Notes: a model not told the origin generated them from the sequence alone. A DNA stretch of 64,000 nucleotides from Mycobacterium numidiamassiliense (GCF_900157365.1 NZ_FUEZ01000004.1:2095066-2159065), one strand, 5' to 3'. Shown: positions 36,396-46,874, numbered from the stretch's first letter. Translations and numbers: made by a program.

Positions 36396-39017
36396 GTGAA
36401 AGCCCTCCGCCGCTTTACCGTCCGTGCTCATCTGCCCGAGCGCCTCGCCGCGTTGGAACAGCTGTCGAAGAATCTGCGGTGGTCTTGGGACACGGCGACG
36501 CAGGATCTGTTCGCGGCCATCGATCCGACGCTGTGGGCCAGCTGCGGCAATGACCCGGTGGAATTGCTGGGGGCCGTCAGCCCCGCGCGCCTCGACGAGT
36601 TGGCGCTCGACGAGGAGTTCCTGCGCTGGCTCGATGAGCTGGCAGGTGATCTGAACGACTACCTGACCCGTCCTTTGTGGTATCAGCTACAGCAGCAGGC
36701 CGGCGTCGCGATGCCCGCAGGGATCGCGTACTTCTCGATGGAGTTCGGCGTCGCCGGGGTGCTGCCCAATTACTCGGGCGGCTTGGGGATCCTCGCCGGT
36801 GACCACCTGAAGTCCGCATCGGATCTGGGGGTGCCGCTGATCGCGGTCGGGCTTTACTACCGTTCCGGGTACTTTCGCCAGTCGCTGAGCGCAGAGGGCT
36901 GGCAAAACGAGACCTACCCGTCGCTGGATCCGCAGGGTCTGCCCTTGCGACTGCTCACCGATGCCGTCGGCGATCCCGTGCTGGTGCAGCTGTCGCTGCC
37001 CGACTCCGCACAGTTGACCGCGCGAATCCTGGTGGCACAGGTGGGTCGGGTGCCGCTGCTGCTGCTGGACTCCGATGTCCCGGAGAACGAGCACGAGCTG
37101 CGTAGCGTCACCGACCGGCTCTACGGCGGCGATCAGGAACATCGGATCAAGCAGGAAATCCTGGCTGGCATCGGCGGTGTGCGGGCGATCCGCGCTTTCA
37201 CCGCCGTCGAGGGCAGGCCGGCGCCCGAGGTGTTCCACATGAACGAGGGGCACGCCGGGTTCCTGGGCGCCGAACGCATTCGCGAGCTGATCACCGACGC
37301 GGGATTGGACTTCGATACCGCGCTGACGGTGGTGCGGTCCGGCACGGTGTTCACCACTCACACTCCGGTGGCCGCTGGTATCGACCGGTTCCCGGTCGAG
37401 ATGGTGCAGGAGTACTTCGACGACCATGCCGACGACGCCCCCGGTGAGCGGACGCCCGTGCTCTTGCCGGGCGTGCCGACCGAGCGGGTCATCGCGCTCG
37501 GTGCCGAAGACGATCCGGAGAAGTTCAACATGGCCCACATGGGTCTGCGGCTTGCCCAGCGCGCCAATGGGGTTTCGCTGCTGCACGGCCGGGTCAGCCG
37601 GGGGATGTTCAACGAGCTGTGGCCGGGGTTCGACCGCGCCGAGGTGCCGATCGGGTCGATCACCAATGGAGTGCACGCGCGCACCTGGGCGGCGCCGCAG
37701 TGGTTGCAGCTGGGCCAGGAGCTGGCTGGGCCGGACGACGCGGCGTTCAGCGATCCGGGTGTCTGGCTGCGGCTGCGCGAGGTCGACCCCGGTCACCTGT
37801 GGTGGATTCGCTCGCAACTGCGCGCACTGCTGGTCGACGACGTCCGGCAGCGACTGCGCCGGTCATGGCTGGAACGCGGCGCTTCCGACGCCGAATTAGG
37901 TTGGATCGCAACGGCATTCGATCCCGAGGTGCTGACCGTCGGCTTCGCCCGCCGGGTACCCACGTACAAGCGGCTGACGCTGATGCTCAGCGATCCGGAT
38001 CGGCTCGAACAGCTTCTGCTCAACGAGAAGCGGCCGATCCAGCTGATCGTCGCCGGCAAATCGCACCCGGCCGACGACGGCGGGAAGGCGTTGATCCAGC
38101 AGGTGGTGCGGTTCGCCGACCGCCCGGAAGTGCGTCACCGCATCGCCTTTCTGCCCGACTACGACATGTCGATGGCCCGGCTGTTGTACTGGGGCTGCGA
38201 CGTCTGGCTGAACAACCCGCTGCGGCCGCTGGAGGCTTGCGGTACTTCGGGAATGAAGAGCGCACTCAACGGCGGACTGAACCTGTCCATCCGCGACGGC
38301 TGGTGGGACGAGTGGTACGACGGCGAAAACGGTTGGGAGATACCATCTGCCGACGGACTGGCCGATGAAACCCGGCGCGACGAGCTGGAGTCCAGTGCGC
38401 TCTACAGCCTGCTGGAACAAGCGGTGACGCCGACGTTCTACGACCGCAACGAACACGGCGTGCCGCCGCGCTGGATTGAGATGGTGCGCCACACCTTGCA
38501 GACACTCGGGCCGAAAGTGTTGGCTTCCAGGATGGTTCGCGACTACGTCGAGCAGTACTACTTGCCGGCGGCGGAGTCGCTGCGCCGAACCGTCGCGCCG
38601 GCCGATGAGGAGACCGGCGCGTTCGGGGCCGCCCGCGAGCTGGCCGCCTATCGCCGGCGCGTCGGAGAAGCGTGGCCGAAGATCGAGATCACCGACGTCG
38701 ACAGCACCGGGCTGCCGGATACGCCACTGCTCGGTTCGAAGCTCACCCTGACCGCGACCGTGCGGCTGGCCGGGCTCGCGCCGGACGAGGTCACGGTGCA
38801 GGCCGTCGTGGGACGCGTCGACTCCGGCGATGTGCTGCTGGATCCGGTGACCGTCGAAATGTCCTACACGGGGACCGCCGAAGGCGGCAAGCAGGTTTTC
38901 TCGACGACGACGCCGTTGCCGGTGGCCGGAGCGGTCGGATACACCGTGCGGATATTGCCCCGGCACCCGATGCTGGCATCCGCCAGCGAACTCGGTCTGG
39001 TCGCCCTGGCGGGGTAG
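36396..39017 (+). CDS. glgP: Glycogen phosphorylase
   Basis: An 873-aa glucan phosphorylase releasing glucose-1-phosphate from alpha-1,4-glucan. The N-terminal DUF3417 domain (LPERLAALEQLSKNLRWSWD) is typical of the actinobacterial type. NYSGGLGILAGDHLKSASDLG is the sugar-binding loop, and PLRPLEACGTSGMKSALNGGLNLSIRDGWWDE carries the pyridoxal-phosphate environment; the PLP lysine is probably in GTSGMK. The C-terminal about 120 residues form an extra beta domain. The start is GTG 36396. It is divergent from glgE, linking glucan breakdown and synthesis. Confidence 0.95.
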   Translation: MKALRRFTVRAHLPERLAALEQLSKNLRWSWDTATQDLFAAIDPTLWASCGNDPVELLGAVSPARLDELALDEEFLRWLDELAGDLNDYLTRPLWYQLQQQAGVAMPAGIAYFSMEFGVAGVLPNYSGGLGILAGDHLKSASDLGVPLIAVGLYYRSGYFRQSLSAEGWQNETYPSLDPQGLPLRLLTDAVGDPVLVQLSLPDSAQLTARILVAQVGRVPLLLLDSDVPENEHELRSVTDRLYGGDQEHRIKQEILAGIGGVRAIRAFTAVEGRPAPEVFHMNEGHAGFLGAERIRELITDAGLDFDTALTVVRSGTVFTTHTPVAAGIDRFPVEMVQEYFDDHADDAPGERTPVLLPGVPTERVIALGAEDDPEKFNMAHMGLRLAQRANGVSLLHGRVSRGMFNELWPGFDRAEVPIGSITNGVHARTWAAPQWLQLGQELAGPDDAAFSDPGVWLRLREVDPGHLWWIRSQLRALLVDDVRQRLRRSWLERGASDAELGWIATAFDPEVLTVGFARRVPTYKRLTLMLSDPDRLEQLLLNEKRPIQLIVAGKSHPADDGGKALIQQVVRFADRPEVRHRIAFLPDYDMSMARLLYWGCDVWLNNPLRPLEACGTSGMKSALNGGLNLSIRDGWWDEWYDGENGWEIPSADGLADETRRDELESSALYSLLEQAVTPTFYDRNEHGVPPRWIEMVRHTLQTLGPKVLASRMVRDYVEQYYLPAAESLRRTVAPADEETGAFGAARELAAYRRRVGEAWPKIEITDVDSTGLPDTPLLGSKLTLTATVRLAGLAPDEVTVQAVVGRVDSGDVLLDPVTVEMSYTGTAEGGKQVFSTTTPLPVAGAVGYTVRILPRHPMLASASELGLVALAG

Positions 39018-41027
39018 TCAGCCGGACGCGCCGTCCGGCGCGGCGCGCAACCGTTCCAGCGCGCCGCGCACCTGGGCCGCGTTGGTGGTCTGCCAGAACG
39101 GCGGCAGCGACGCGCGCAGGTAGCCGCCGTAGCCGGCGGTGACCATCCGCGAGTCGAGCACCGCCACCACCCCGCGATCGGAGACGCGGCGCAGCAGCCG
39201 TCCGGATCCCTGCGCCAGCAGCAGCGCCGCATGGCTGGCCGCGACGGCCATGAAGCCGTTGCCACCGCGGGCGGCCACCGCGCGCTGGCGCGCGCCCAGC
39301 AGCGGATCGTCCGGGCGCGGGAACGGGATGCGGTCGATCAGTACCAGCGACAGCGACGGCCCCGGCACGTCGACGCCCTGCCACAGCGACAGCGTGCCGA
39401 ACAACGACGTCTGAAGGTCCTCGGTGAATTGCTCGACGAGCGCGGAGGTGCTGTCGTCGCCCTGACACAAGACCGGCGTGGACAGCCGTTCGCGCATGGC
39501 CTCGGCCGCGGCCCGGGCCGCCCGCATCGACGAGAACAAACCCAGCGTGCGCCCGCCGGCGGCGGTGATGAGCTCGGTGATCTCGCTGAGCTGCTCGGCC
39601 GAGCCGGCGCCGTCACGGCCCGGCGGTGGCAGGGGGGCGGCCACATAGAGGATCCCTGCCTTCGCGTGTTCGAACGGCGATCCGACGTCGAGGCCCCGCC
39701 ACGGCGGATGCTCGGCGCTGTCGTCCGGGGCGGGCAGACCCCACGACGCGGCCATTGCGTCGAACGACCCACCGATCGTCAGTGTCGCCGACGTCAGCAC
39801 CGTGGTCGACCGCGCGAACACCTGGGTGCGCAGCAGGCCCGCCACCGACAGCGGCGCCACCCGCAGCACCGGGCGCGGCGATCCCCGGTTGTCCTCGTGG
39901 TCGAGCCAGACCACGTCGGTGCGATCGGGGATCGCGGGGACGAACGACGTCAGGATCCGCGAGGCGGTGTCGGATATTTCGCTCAGTGCCGCAGCGGCTT
40001 CGGCGCGCGCCGATGCGGCCTTGGCGTCGCTGGTGGTCTCGATCGCTGACCGCGCGGCGCTGGCCGCGTCGCGCAGGGCGGTCAGGTAGGTCGCCAGCTC
40101 GTCGTCGAGGTGATCGATGCGTCCCGGTGTGGCGTCGTGGATCGCGGAGGTCAGCGTCGTCGAGGCGGCTTCGAGCCGGTCGGTCAGCTCGGGACTGACC
40201 AGCCGGGTGACGCGCCGTGCGGCCACACCGAGGTTGGCCGAGGTCAGCTCGGCGGTGGCCACCGACGTCACCCGATCGGCCAGCTCGTGCGCTTCGTCGA
40301 CCACAAGCAGCGCGTGTTCGGGCAGCACGGACGATTCGGACACGGCGTCGATGGCCAGCAGGGCGTGATTGGTGACCACGACGTCGGCGGCACCGGCGCG
40401 GCCGCGGGCCCGTTCGGAAAAGCACTCCGCGCCAAACGGGCAGCGGGACACACCAAGGCATTCCCGCGCCGAAACGCTGACCTGCGACCAGGACCGGTCC
40501 GGCACGCCGGGCTTGAGGTCGTCGCGGTCGCCGGTATCGGTCGTCGACGCCCAGGCGGTCAACCGCTGCACGTCGCGGCCCAATGCGCTGGCCGCCATGG
40601 GGTTGAAGAGTTCTTCCTGTGGACGTTCCTCGTCCGCGCCGGAGTCGTCTTCTGCGGCACCGCCGTGAATCTTGTTCAGGCACAAATAGTTTCGTCGCCC
40701 CTTGAGCAGGGCGAACTGCGGCGGGCGCGGCAGCGCGGCGGCCAGCGACTCGGCCAGGCGGGGCAGGTCACGGTCGACCAGTTGACGCTGCAGGGCGATG
40801 GTCGCGGTGGAGACCACGACCGGCTCGTCGTCGCTGATCGCCCGGACGACGGCGGGAACCAGGTACGCCAGCGACTTGCCGGTGCCGGTGCCGGCCTGCA
40901 CGACGAGGTGCTCGCCGGTGTCGAATGCCTGCGCGACCGCGTTGGCCATCTGCAGCTGGCCGCTGCGTTCGGTGCCGCCGAGCGCGGCCACCGCGATGGC
41001 CAGCAGCTCGGGCATGGACGCGGACAC
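39018..41027 (-). CDS. dinG: DinG-family ATP-dependent DNA helicase
   Basis: A 669-aa superfamily 2 helicase of the XPD/DinG group. The Walker A motif is QAGTGTGKSLAYLVPA near residue 40, the DEAH-type box is LLVVDEAHELADRV, and four cysteines of a likely Fe-S cluster appear around NYLCLNKIHGG, SARECLGVSRCPFGAECFSERA. SLWQGVDVPGPSLSLVLIDRIPFPRP and QGSGRLLRR are motifs V-VI. The start is placed at GTG 41027 (VSASMPELLAIAV); M. tuberculosis Rv1329c is 664 aa. It lies 20 bp after pncB. Confidence 0.93.
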   Translation of the reverse strand: MSASMPELLAIAVAALGGTERSGQLQMANAVAQAFDTGEHLVVQAGTGTGKSLAYLVPAVVRAISDDEPVVVSTATIALQRQLVDRDLPRLAESLAAALPRPPQFALLKGRRNYLCLNKIHGGAAEDDSGADEERPQEELFNPMAASALGRDVQRLTAWASTTDTGDRDDLKPGVPDRSWSQVSVSARECLGVSRCPFGAECFSERARGRAGAADVVVTNHALLAIDAVSESSVLPEHALLVVDEAHELADRVTSVATAELTSANLGVAARRVTRLVSPELTDRLEAASTTLTSAIHDATPGRIDHLDDELATYLTALRDAASAARSAIETTSDAKAASARAEAAAALSEISDTASRILTSFVPAIPDRTDVVWLDHEDNRGSPRPVLRVAPLSVAGLLRTQVFARSTTVLTSATLTIGGSFDAMAASWGLPAPDDSAEHPPWRGLDVGSPFEHAKAGILYVAAPLPPPGRDGAGSAEQLSEITELITAAGGRTLGLFSSMRAARAAAEAMRERLSTPVLCQGDDSTSALVEQFTEDLQTSLFGTLSLWQGVDVPGPSLSLVLIDRIPFPRPDDPLLGARQRAVAARGGNGFMAVAASHAALLLAQGSGRLLRRVSDRGVVAVLDSRMVTAGYGGYLRASLPPFWQTTNAAQVRGALERLRAAPDGASG

Positions 41028-41047
41028 GTCGTCGACGGTAGTGGAGG

Positions 41048-42355
41048 TCAGGCGGGGATTTGTGTTGTCGGGATCGCCGGCTCGCCGTGTGCGAGTTTCA
41101 GTCCCTCCCATGGCAGGCTGCGCAGCCCGGACGCCACCAACGTCCGCGCGGCGGCCAGGCTGGTGTCGGCCACCACCTCGCCGCCCCGGATCAGCGGGAT
41201 GGTCAGCGCCCGGAACGGCTCGGTGGTGTCGGGCGCACGGCCGGCCGGATACACGACCTCCTCGGTGATCGTGCCGGTCGAGCGGAACCGCCGCTGCGCC
41301 TCTTTGCCACCGCCCCGGGATTGCTTGTGGCTGCTGCGCTTCTCCACCGGCATGCCGTCCACCTCGACCAGCTTGTAGACCATGCCCGCGGTCGGCGCGC
41401 CCGAGCCGGTGACCAGCGACGTGCCCACGCCGTAGCTGTCCACCGGCTCGGCACGCAACGCTGCGATGGAGAACTCGTCGAGATCGCCGGACACCACGAT
41501 CCGGGTCGTGGTCGCGCCCAGCTGGTCGAGCTGCTGGCGTGTCTGACGCGCCAGCACGCCTAGCTCGCCGGAGTCGATGCGCACCGCGCCGAGCGCCACC
41601 CCCGCGGCGGCCACGGCGTTGGCCACGCCGATCGTCACGTCGTAGGTGTCCACCAGCAGCGTGGTGCCCGTGCCCAGCGCGTCGACCTGCGCACGAAATG
41701 CGGCAAGCTCAGCGGACTCCGGCGATGTGTCCGGGTGACAGTGCAGCATCGTGAACGCGTGGGCGGCGGTTCCCTCGGTGGGGATGCCGTATCGGCGCTG
41801 CGCCTCGAGGTTGGACGATGCGGCGAATCCAGCGAGGTAGGCGGCGCGGGCGGCGGCGACAGCCGCGTGCTCATGCGTGCGTCGCGATCCCATCTCGATC
41901 AGTCGGCGCGCGTCTGCCGCGCTGACCATTCGGGCCGCCGCCGACGCGATCGCCGTGTCGTGGTTGAAGATCGACAGCGCCAGCGTCTCGAGCACCACGC
42001 ATTCGGCGAAGCTGCCGCGCACCGAAAGCACCGGGGAGCCGGGGAAATACAGCTCACCCTCGGCGTAGCCGTCGATATCGCCGCCGAACCGGAAATCGGC
42101 GAGGTAGCGCACCGTGGGCGGGTCGAGGAACTCTTCCAGCAATCGGCACGCGTCGTCGTCGAACCTGAACTGCGGCAACGCTTCCAGCAGGCGCCCGGTT
42201 CCGGCGACCACACCGTAACGGCGTCCCGGGGGCAGCCGGCGGGCGAACAACTCGAACGTGCTGCGGCGATCGGCGGTGCCGTCGCGCAGCGCCGCGGCCA
42301 GCATCGTCAACTCGTACTTGTCGGTCAGCAGCCCGGCCAGAAGCGGCTCGTTCAT
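41048..42355 (-). CDS. pncB1: Nicotinate phosphoribosyltransferase
   Basis: A 435-aa enzyme of NAD salvage that makes nicotinate mononucleotide from nicotinate and PRPP. LLTDKYELTMLAAALRDGT begins the fold, NLEAQRRYGIPTEGTAAHAFTM and TTLLVDTYDVTIGVANAV are family blocks, and RIDSGELGVLARQTR with VVSGDLDEFSI bind the phosphoribosyl group. It matches Rv1330c. The start MNEPLLAGLLTDKY (42355) lies 55 bp from the divergent clpS start, so the two share a promoter region. Confidence 0.95.
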   Translation of the reverse strand: MNEPLLAGLLTDKYELTMLAAALRDGTADRRSTFELFARRLPPGRRYGVVAGTGRLLEALPQFRFDDDACRLLEEFLDPPTVRYLADFRFGGDIDGYAEGELYFPGSPVLSVRGSFAECVVLETLALSIFNHDTAIASAAARMVSAADARRLIEMGSRRTHEHAAVAAARAAYLAGFAASSNLEAQRRYGIPTEGTAAHAFTMLHCHPDTSPESAELAAFRAQVDALGTGTTLLVDTYDVTIGVANAVAAAGVALGAVRIDSGELGVLARQTRQQLDQLGATTTRIVVSGDLDEFSIAALRAEPVDSYGVGTSLVTGSGAPTAGMVYKLVEVDGMPVEKRSSHKQSRGGGKEAQRRFRSTGTITEEVVYPAGRAPDTTEPFRALTIPLIRGGEVVADTSLAAARTLVASGLRSLPWEGLKLAHGEPAIPTTQIPA

Positions 42356-42410
42356 CCCGCAACGGTAACGGCTGCCAGCGGGGCGGCCGGGTCTCGGTAT
42401 CCTAGAGCCC

Positions 42411-42716
42411 ATGGTTGTTGCGTCAGCGCCTACCAAGCCGGGAACCACCGGGCAGCGCGAGGCCACTCCAGTCGGCGTCACCGCGAGTCCCTGGGTGACC
42501 ATCGTGTGGGACGACCCGGTCAACCTGATGACCTACGTGACATATGTGCTCCAGAAGCTGTTCGGCTACGACGAGCCGCAGGCCACCAAGCTGATGTTGC
42601 AGGTGCACAACGAAGGCAAGGCAGTGGTGTCGGCCGGGAGCCGGGAGTCCATGGAAGTCGACGTGTCCAAGCTGCATGCCGCCGGGTTGTGGGCGACGAT
42701 GCAGCAGGACCGCTGA
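42411..42716 (+). CDS. clpS: ATP-dependent Clp protease adaptor ClpS
   Basis: A 101-aa adaptor that delivers N-degron substrates to ClpC1P1P2. The disordered N-terminus (residues 1-25) precedes the conserved core [28 protein letters not shown], with the N-degron pocket residues Asp-Asp-Pro-Val-Asn and Met/Leu, and [12 protein letters not shown] for Clp binding. It matches Rv1331 (101 aa). It begins a plus-strand run of genes to 45925. Confidence 0.95.
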   Translation: MVVASAPTKPGTTGQREATPVGVTASPWVTIVWDDPVNLMTYVTYVLQKLFGYDEPQATKLMLQVHNEGKAVVSAGSRESMEVDVSKLHAAGLWATMQQDR

Positions 42717-42740
42717 GATTCAAGGACATCCGGGTTCCCT

Positions 42741-43319
42741 GTGCGCAAGTGGAAGCGCGTCGAGACCGCCGACGGTCCCCGTTTTCGGTCCGCCCTGGCG
42801 GCACACGAGGCGGCCCTGCTCCGCAACCTCGTCACCGCGATGATCGGCTTGCTCGATGAGCGCGAATCTTCTTCTCCCTCAGACGAACTCGAAGAGATCA
42901 CCGGCATCAAGACCGGAAACTCGGACGCGCCGAACGATCCGACGTTGCGCCGGCTGCTACCGGATTTCTACAAACCCGACGACGGAGATCCGCTGGGCGA
43001 CACGGTCGACAGTCTCAACGCCGCATTGCGCAGCCTGCACGAACCGCAGATAATCGACGCCAAACGTGTTGCCGCACAACAGCTATTGGACACGATTCCG
43101 GAAAACGGTGGTCGCTTCGAGCTGACCGAGGAAGCCGCGAACGCGTGGATCTCGTCGGTCAACGACATTCGGCTGACCCTCGGCGTGATGCTCGACATCG
43201 GCCAGGACGGCCCTGACCGATTGCCCGATAACCATCCGCTGGCCACCCACCTGGACGTGTATCAGTGGCTGACCGTCCTGCAGGAATACCTGGTCCTGGT
43301 GCTGATGGGGCGCCAATGA
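42741..43319 (+). CDS. DUF2017 family protein
   Basis: A 192-aa mostly alpha-helical, acidic cytoplasmic protein starting at GTG 42741. It matches the DUF2017 family (M. tuberculosis Rv1332, annotated as a possible regulator and slightly longer). The pairing with clpS is conserved in actinobacteria, which suggests a role in Clp-related proteolysis, but no activity is known. No DNA-binding motif is evident. Confidence 0.82.
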   Translation: MRKWKRVETADGPRFRSALAAHEAALLRNLVTAMIGLLDERESSSPSDELEEITGIKTGNSDAPNDPTLRRLLPDFYKPDDGDPLGDTVDSLNAALRSLHEPQIIDAKRVAAQQLLDTIPENGGRFELTEEAANAWISSVNDIRLTLGVMLDIGQDGPDRLPDNHPLATHLDVYQWLTVLQEYLVLVLMGRQ

Positions 43320-43335
43320 TCCTTTTGGCGCCAGG

Positions 43336-44367
43336 ATGAACTCAATCACCGACGTCGGGGGAATCCTCGTCGGCCACCACCACCGATTGGATCCCGACGC
43401 GTCGATGGGCGCCGGATGGGCCTCCGGCGTGACGGTGGTGCTGACACCGCCGGGGACCGTCGGCGCGGTCGATTGCCGCGGCGGCGCACCGGGCACGCGG
43501 GAGACCGATCTGCTGGACCCGGCCAACTCAGTGCGGTTCGTCGATGCGGTGTTGCTGGCCGGCGGCAGTGCCTATGGTCTGGCGGCCGCCGACGGCATCA
43601 TGCGCTGGCTGGAGGAGCACGACCGCGGCCTGGCGATGAAAGGTGGCTTGGTGCCCATCGTGCCGGGCGCGGTCATCTTCGACCTGCCGGTCGGCGGCTG
43701 GGACCGCCGGCCGACGGCGGAATTCGGCTACGCCGCCTGTGAGGCAGCGGCCAATGCCGACGGCGGGCCCGACGAAGGCACGGTCGGAGCGGGCGTGGGG
43801 GCGCGGGCCGGCGTCCTCAAGGGCGGCGTCGGGACGGCGTCGACGACACTGCCGTCGGGTGTGACCGTCGGCGCGGTGGTCGTGGTGAACTCCGCGGGCG
43901 ACATCGTCGACCGGACCACTGGCCTGCCCTGGATGGCCGCCTCAATCGAAGAGTTCGCGCTGACGACGCCGCCGCCCGAACAGGTCGACGCGCTCGCCCA
44001 GCTGCCGTCTCCGCTGGACCCGCTGAACACCACGATCGCGGTGGTGGCGACCGACGCCGCGCTGAGTGCCGCGGCCTGCCGGCGTGTCGCGATCGCCGCC
44101 CAGGACGGCCTGGCCCGCAGCATTCGGCCAGCGCACACGCCACTGGACGGCGACACGGTGTTCGCCCTGGCCACCGGGGCCGTCGAAGTTCCGCCGCCGA
44201 CCGACGCGCCCGCCGGGATTTCCCCGGAGACGCGACTGACGACCGAAGTGGGCGCGGCCGCGGCCGACTGCCTGGCGCGTGCGGTGCTGGTCGGTGTGCT
44301 GGCCGCCGAGTCGATCGCCGGAATACCGACATACCGTGGCACGTTGCCCGGAGCATTCGGGTCCTGA
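43336..44367 (+). CDS. P1-family (DmpA-like) N-terminal nucleophile peptidase
   Basis: A 343-aa protein of peptidase family S58. MNSITDVGGILVGHHHRLDPD opens the fold, GGAPGTRETDLLDP and LLAGGSAYGLAAADGIMRWLEE are typical blocks, and LKGGVGTASTTLPSGVTVGAVVVVNSAGD surrounds the region where DmpA relatives self-cleave to expose a Ser/Thr nucleophile. It corresponds to Rv1333, annotated as hydrolase. The next M. tuberculosis genes (mec, cysO, cysM) are missing here; a rhomboid gene starts 65 bp later. Confidence 0.88.
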   Translation: MNSITDVGGILVGHHHRLDPDASMGAGWASGVTVVLTPPGTVGAVDCRGGAPGTRETDLLDPANSVRFVDAVLLAGGSAYGLAAADGIMRWLEEHDRGLAMKGGLVPIVPGAVIFDLPVGGWDRRPTAEFGYAACEAAANADGGPDEGTVGAGVGARAGVLKGGVGTASTTLPSGVTVGAVVVVNSAGDIVDRTTGLPWMAASIEEFALTTPPPEQVDALAQLPSPLDPLNTTIAVVATDAALSAAACRRVAIAAQDGLARSIRPAHTPLDGDTVFALATGAVEVPPPTDAPAGISPETRLTTEVGAAAADCLARAVLVGVLAAESIAGIPTYRGTLPGAFGS

Positions 44368-44432
44368 TCGTCTGTTGACCGGGGGCTATGCCGGTAGCCT
44401 GGACCAAGCGAGATCGGTCTAGAAGGGCAGCT

Positions 44433-45107
44433 ATGGGCATCAGTTCCGGTTCTCCGCGTTCACCGGCAACGCAACCGAAGGGGCAGTCTCGCTGGATCGT
44501 GGGCGGGGCCACCATCCTCACCTTTACGGCGCTGCTCTACCTCGTCGAGCTGATCGACCAGCTGACCCGCCACTCCCTGGATGCCAACGGCATCAGGCCG
44601 CTCGAGGCCGACGGCCTGTGGGGGATCGTCTTCGCCCCGGTTCTGCACGCGAACTGGTCGCACCTGATGGCCAACACGATCCCGCTGCTGGTGCTCGGAT
44701 TTCTGATGACGCTGGCCGGGTTGTCCCGGTTTGTCTGGGCCACCGCGATCGTGTGGATTCTGGGCGGGTTCGGCACCTGGCTCATCGGTAACATCGGCAG
44801 CGACTGCGGGCCGACCGACCACATCGGCGCCTCTGGGCTGATCTTCGGCTGGCTGGCTTTCCTGCTGGTGTTCGGGATCTTCGTGCGCAGGTTCATCGAC
44901 ATCGCCATCGGACTGGTGGTGTTGTTCGCCTACGGCGGCGTCCTGCTCGGCGCTATGCCGGTGCTCGGTCAGTGCGGTGGCGTGTCTTGGCAGGGCCACT
45001 TGTGCGGAGCCATCGCCGGGGTCGTGGCGGCCTACTGGTTGTCGTCGCCGGAACGCAAGGCCCGCGCCCAGCGAAAGGCCGGCACCTCGTCGCCGCGATT
45101 GACGACA
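44433..45107 (+). CDS. Rhomboid-family intramembrane serine protease
   Basis: The protein has six membrane helices and the rhomboid motifs: [18 protein letters not shown] (His and Asn of the oxyanion region), GASGLIFGW with the catalytic serine, and [10 protein letters not shown] with the catalytic His. The start at 44433 ([10 protein letters not shown], about 225 aa) follows AGAAGGGCAG; a longer frame opens at 44388. The stop codon TGA extends to 45110 and overlaps the murI start (ATGA). It corresponds to Rv1337. Confidence 0.9.
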
Positions 45108-45925
45108 TGAATTCGCCATTAGCACCAGTAGGGGTCTTCGACTCCGGCGTCGGGGGTCTGACCGTCGCCCGCGCGATCATCGATCAACTGCCCGACGAGG
45201 ACATCGTCTATGTCGGCGATACCGCCAACGGTCCCTACGGTCCGCTCACCATTCCCGAGGTCCGCGCGCACGCGCTGGCCATCGGTGACGACTTGGTGGA
45301 ACGCGGCGTCAAGGCGCTGGTGATCGCGTGCAACACGGCGTCCGCGGCGTGCCTGCGGGACGCCCGTGAGCGCTACGACGTGCCCGTCATCGAGGTGATC
45401 CTGCCGGCCGTGCGTCGCGCCGTCGCCACCACCCGCACGGGCCGCATCGGCGTCATCGGCACGCAGGCGACCATTACCTCGCACGCCTACCAGGACGCCT
45501 TCGCCGCCGCCCGCGATACCGACATCACCGCCGTGGCCTGTCCGCGTTTCGTGGACTTCGTCGAACGCGGCGTCACCAGCGGACGCCAAGTGCTCGGGCT
45601 GGCCGAGGGTTACCTGGAGCCGCTGCAGCGGGCCCAGGTCGACACCCTGGTGCTGGGATGCACGCACTACCCGTTGCTGTCCGGGCTGATCCAACTGGCG
45701 ATGGGGGACAACGTGACGCTGGTTTCCAGCGCCGAGGAAACGGCCAAGGAAGTGCTCCGGGTGCTCACCGAACGGGATCTGCTGCGTTCCCATGACGCTC
45801 CGCCGGCCAGCCGCGTCTTCGAAGCTACCGGCGATCCTGAAGCCTTCACCGCATTGGCGGCACGATTTCTGGGGCCCGCGGTCACCGGCGTCAAACCAGT
45901 GCACCCTCAATCTCGTGTCCTGTAG
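45107..45925 (+). CDS. murI: Glutamate racemase
   Basis: A 272-aa enzyme supplying D-glutamate for peptidoglycan. [17 protein letters not shown] holds the first glycine-rich loop, [15 protein letters not shown] the first catalytic cysteine, and [15 protein letters not shown] the second. The start at ATG 45107 overlaps the rhomboid stop; the frame extends upstream inside the rhomboid gene and is not used. It matches Rv1338 (271 aa). Confidence 0.96.
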   Translation: MNSPLAPVGVFDSGVGGLTVARAIIDQLPDEDIVYVGDTANGPYGPLTIPEVRAHALAIGDDLVERGVKALVIACNTASAACLRDARERYDVPVIEVILPAVRRAVATTRTGRIGVIGTQATITSHAYQDAFAAARDTDITAVACPRFVDFVERGVTSGRQVLGLAEGYLEPLQRAQVDTLVLGCTHYPLLSGLIQLAMGDNVTLVSSAEETAKEVLRVLTERDLLRSHDAPPASRVFEATGDPEAFTALAARFLGPAVTGVKPVHPQSRVL

Positions 45926-45978
45926 ACGGGCCCTGTTCGTGTCCTTTAAAAGGGCACTGCGAGATTCTGATCACATCA

Positions 45979-46806
45979 ATGCGGCAATGTTTTTCTCATG
46001 GTGGGACTGGGCATGGCACAGTAGTGTCCGTGCGAATAACCGTCCTGGGCTGCTCGGGCAGCGTGGTGGGTCCGGACTCGCCTGCGTCGGGTTATTTGCT
46101 TCGGGCTCCCGATACTCCGCCACTGGTAATCGACTTCGGCGGCGGGGTGCTCGGCGCGCTGCAACGCTATGCCGACCCCGGGTCGGTGCACGTGCTGTTG
46201 TCGCATCTGCACGCCGACCACTGCCTGGATATGCCGGGACTCTTCGTCTGGCGTCGCTATCACCCGGCGCGCCCCGAGGGTAAGGCGTTGCTGTACGGCC
46301 CGAGCGACACCTGGTCGCGGCTGGGGGCGGCGTCGTCGCCCTACGGCGGGGAGATCGACGACTGCTCGGACATCTTCGATCTGCACCACTGGGTTGACGG
46401 CGAGTCGGTGACCATCGGGGCGCTCACGATAACGCCACGAGTGGTCGCGCATCCCACGGAGTCGTACGGCCTGCGGATCACCGATCGCGACGGCGCCTCG
46501 TTCACCTACAGCGGAGACACCGGAACCTGCGATGAGCTGGTCGAGCTCGCGCGCGATGCCGACGTATTCCTCTGCGAAGCCTCCTGGACGCACGAGCCGG
46601 ACCGTCCACCGGCGCTGCACCTCTCGGGTACCGAGGCAGGCCGCGCAGCGGCGCAGGCCGGTGCGCGCGAGCTGTTGCTCACCCACATCCCGCCGTGGAC
46701 CTCGCGAGAGGACGTGATCAGCGAGGCCAAGGCCGAATTCGACGGTCCCGTGCACGCGGTGGTGTGCGGTGAGACGTTCGACGTCCGGCACTCCGAACGA
46801 GTCTGA
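45979..46806 (+). CDS. Metallo-beta-lactamase-fold cAMP phosphodiesterase (Rv1339 type)
   Basis: A 275-aa MBL-fold hydrolase. [15 protein letters not shown] is the HxHxDH zinc motif, and [17 protein letters not shown] plus [10 protein letters not shown] supply the remaining ligands. The M. tuberculosis homologue Rv1339 has been reported as an atypical class II cAMP phosphodiesterase. A GTG at 46024 ([12 protein letters not shown]) is an alternative start giving 260 aa; the longer form is kept because its N-terminus resembles Rv1339's annotated one. Confidence 0.9.
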   Translation: MRQCFSHGGTGHGTVVSVRITVLGCSGSVVGPDSPASGYLLRAPDTPPLVIDFGGGVLGALQRYADPGSVHVLLSHLHADHCLDMPGLFVWRRYHPARPEGKALLYGPSDTWSRLGAASSPYGGEIDDCSDIFDLHHWVDGESVTIGALTITPRVVAHPTESYGLRITDRDGASFTYSGDTGTCDELVELARDADVFLCEASWTHEPDRPPALHLSGTEAGRAAAQAGARELLLTHIPPWTSREDVISEAKAEFDGPVHAVVCGETFDVRHSERV

Positions 46807-46874
46807 TCCATCCCACGGGTGGGGGTGCCCCCACCTACGCCGGCGCACAGTGCCCGCGGACTAGGGTTGGCGTC

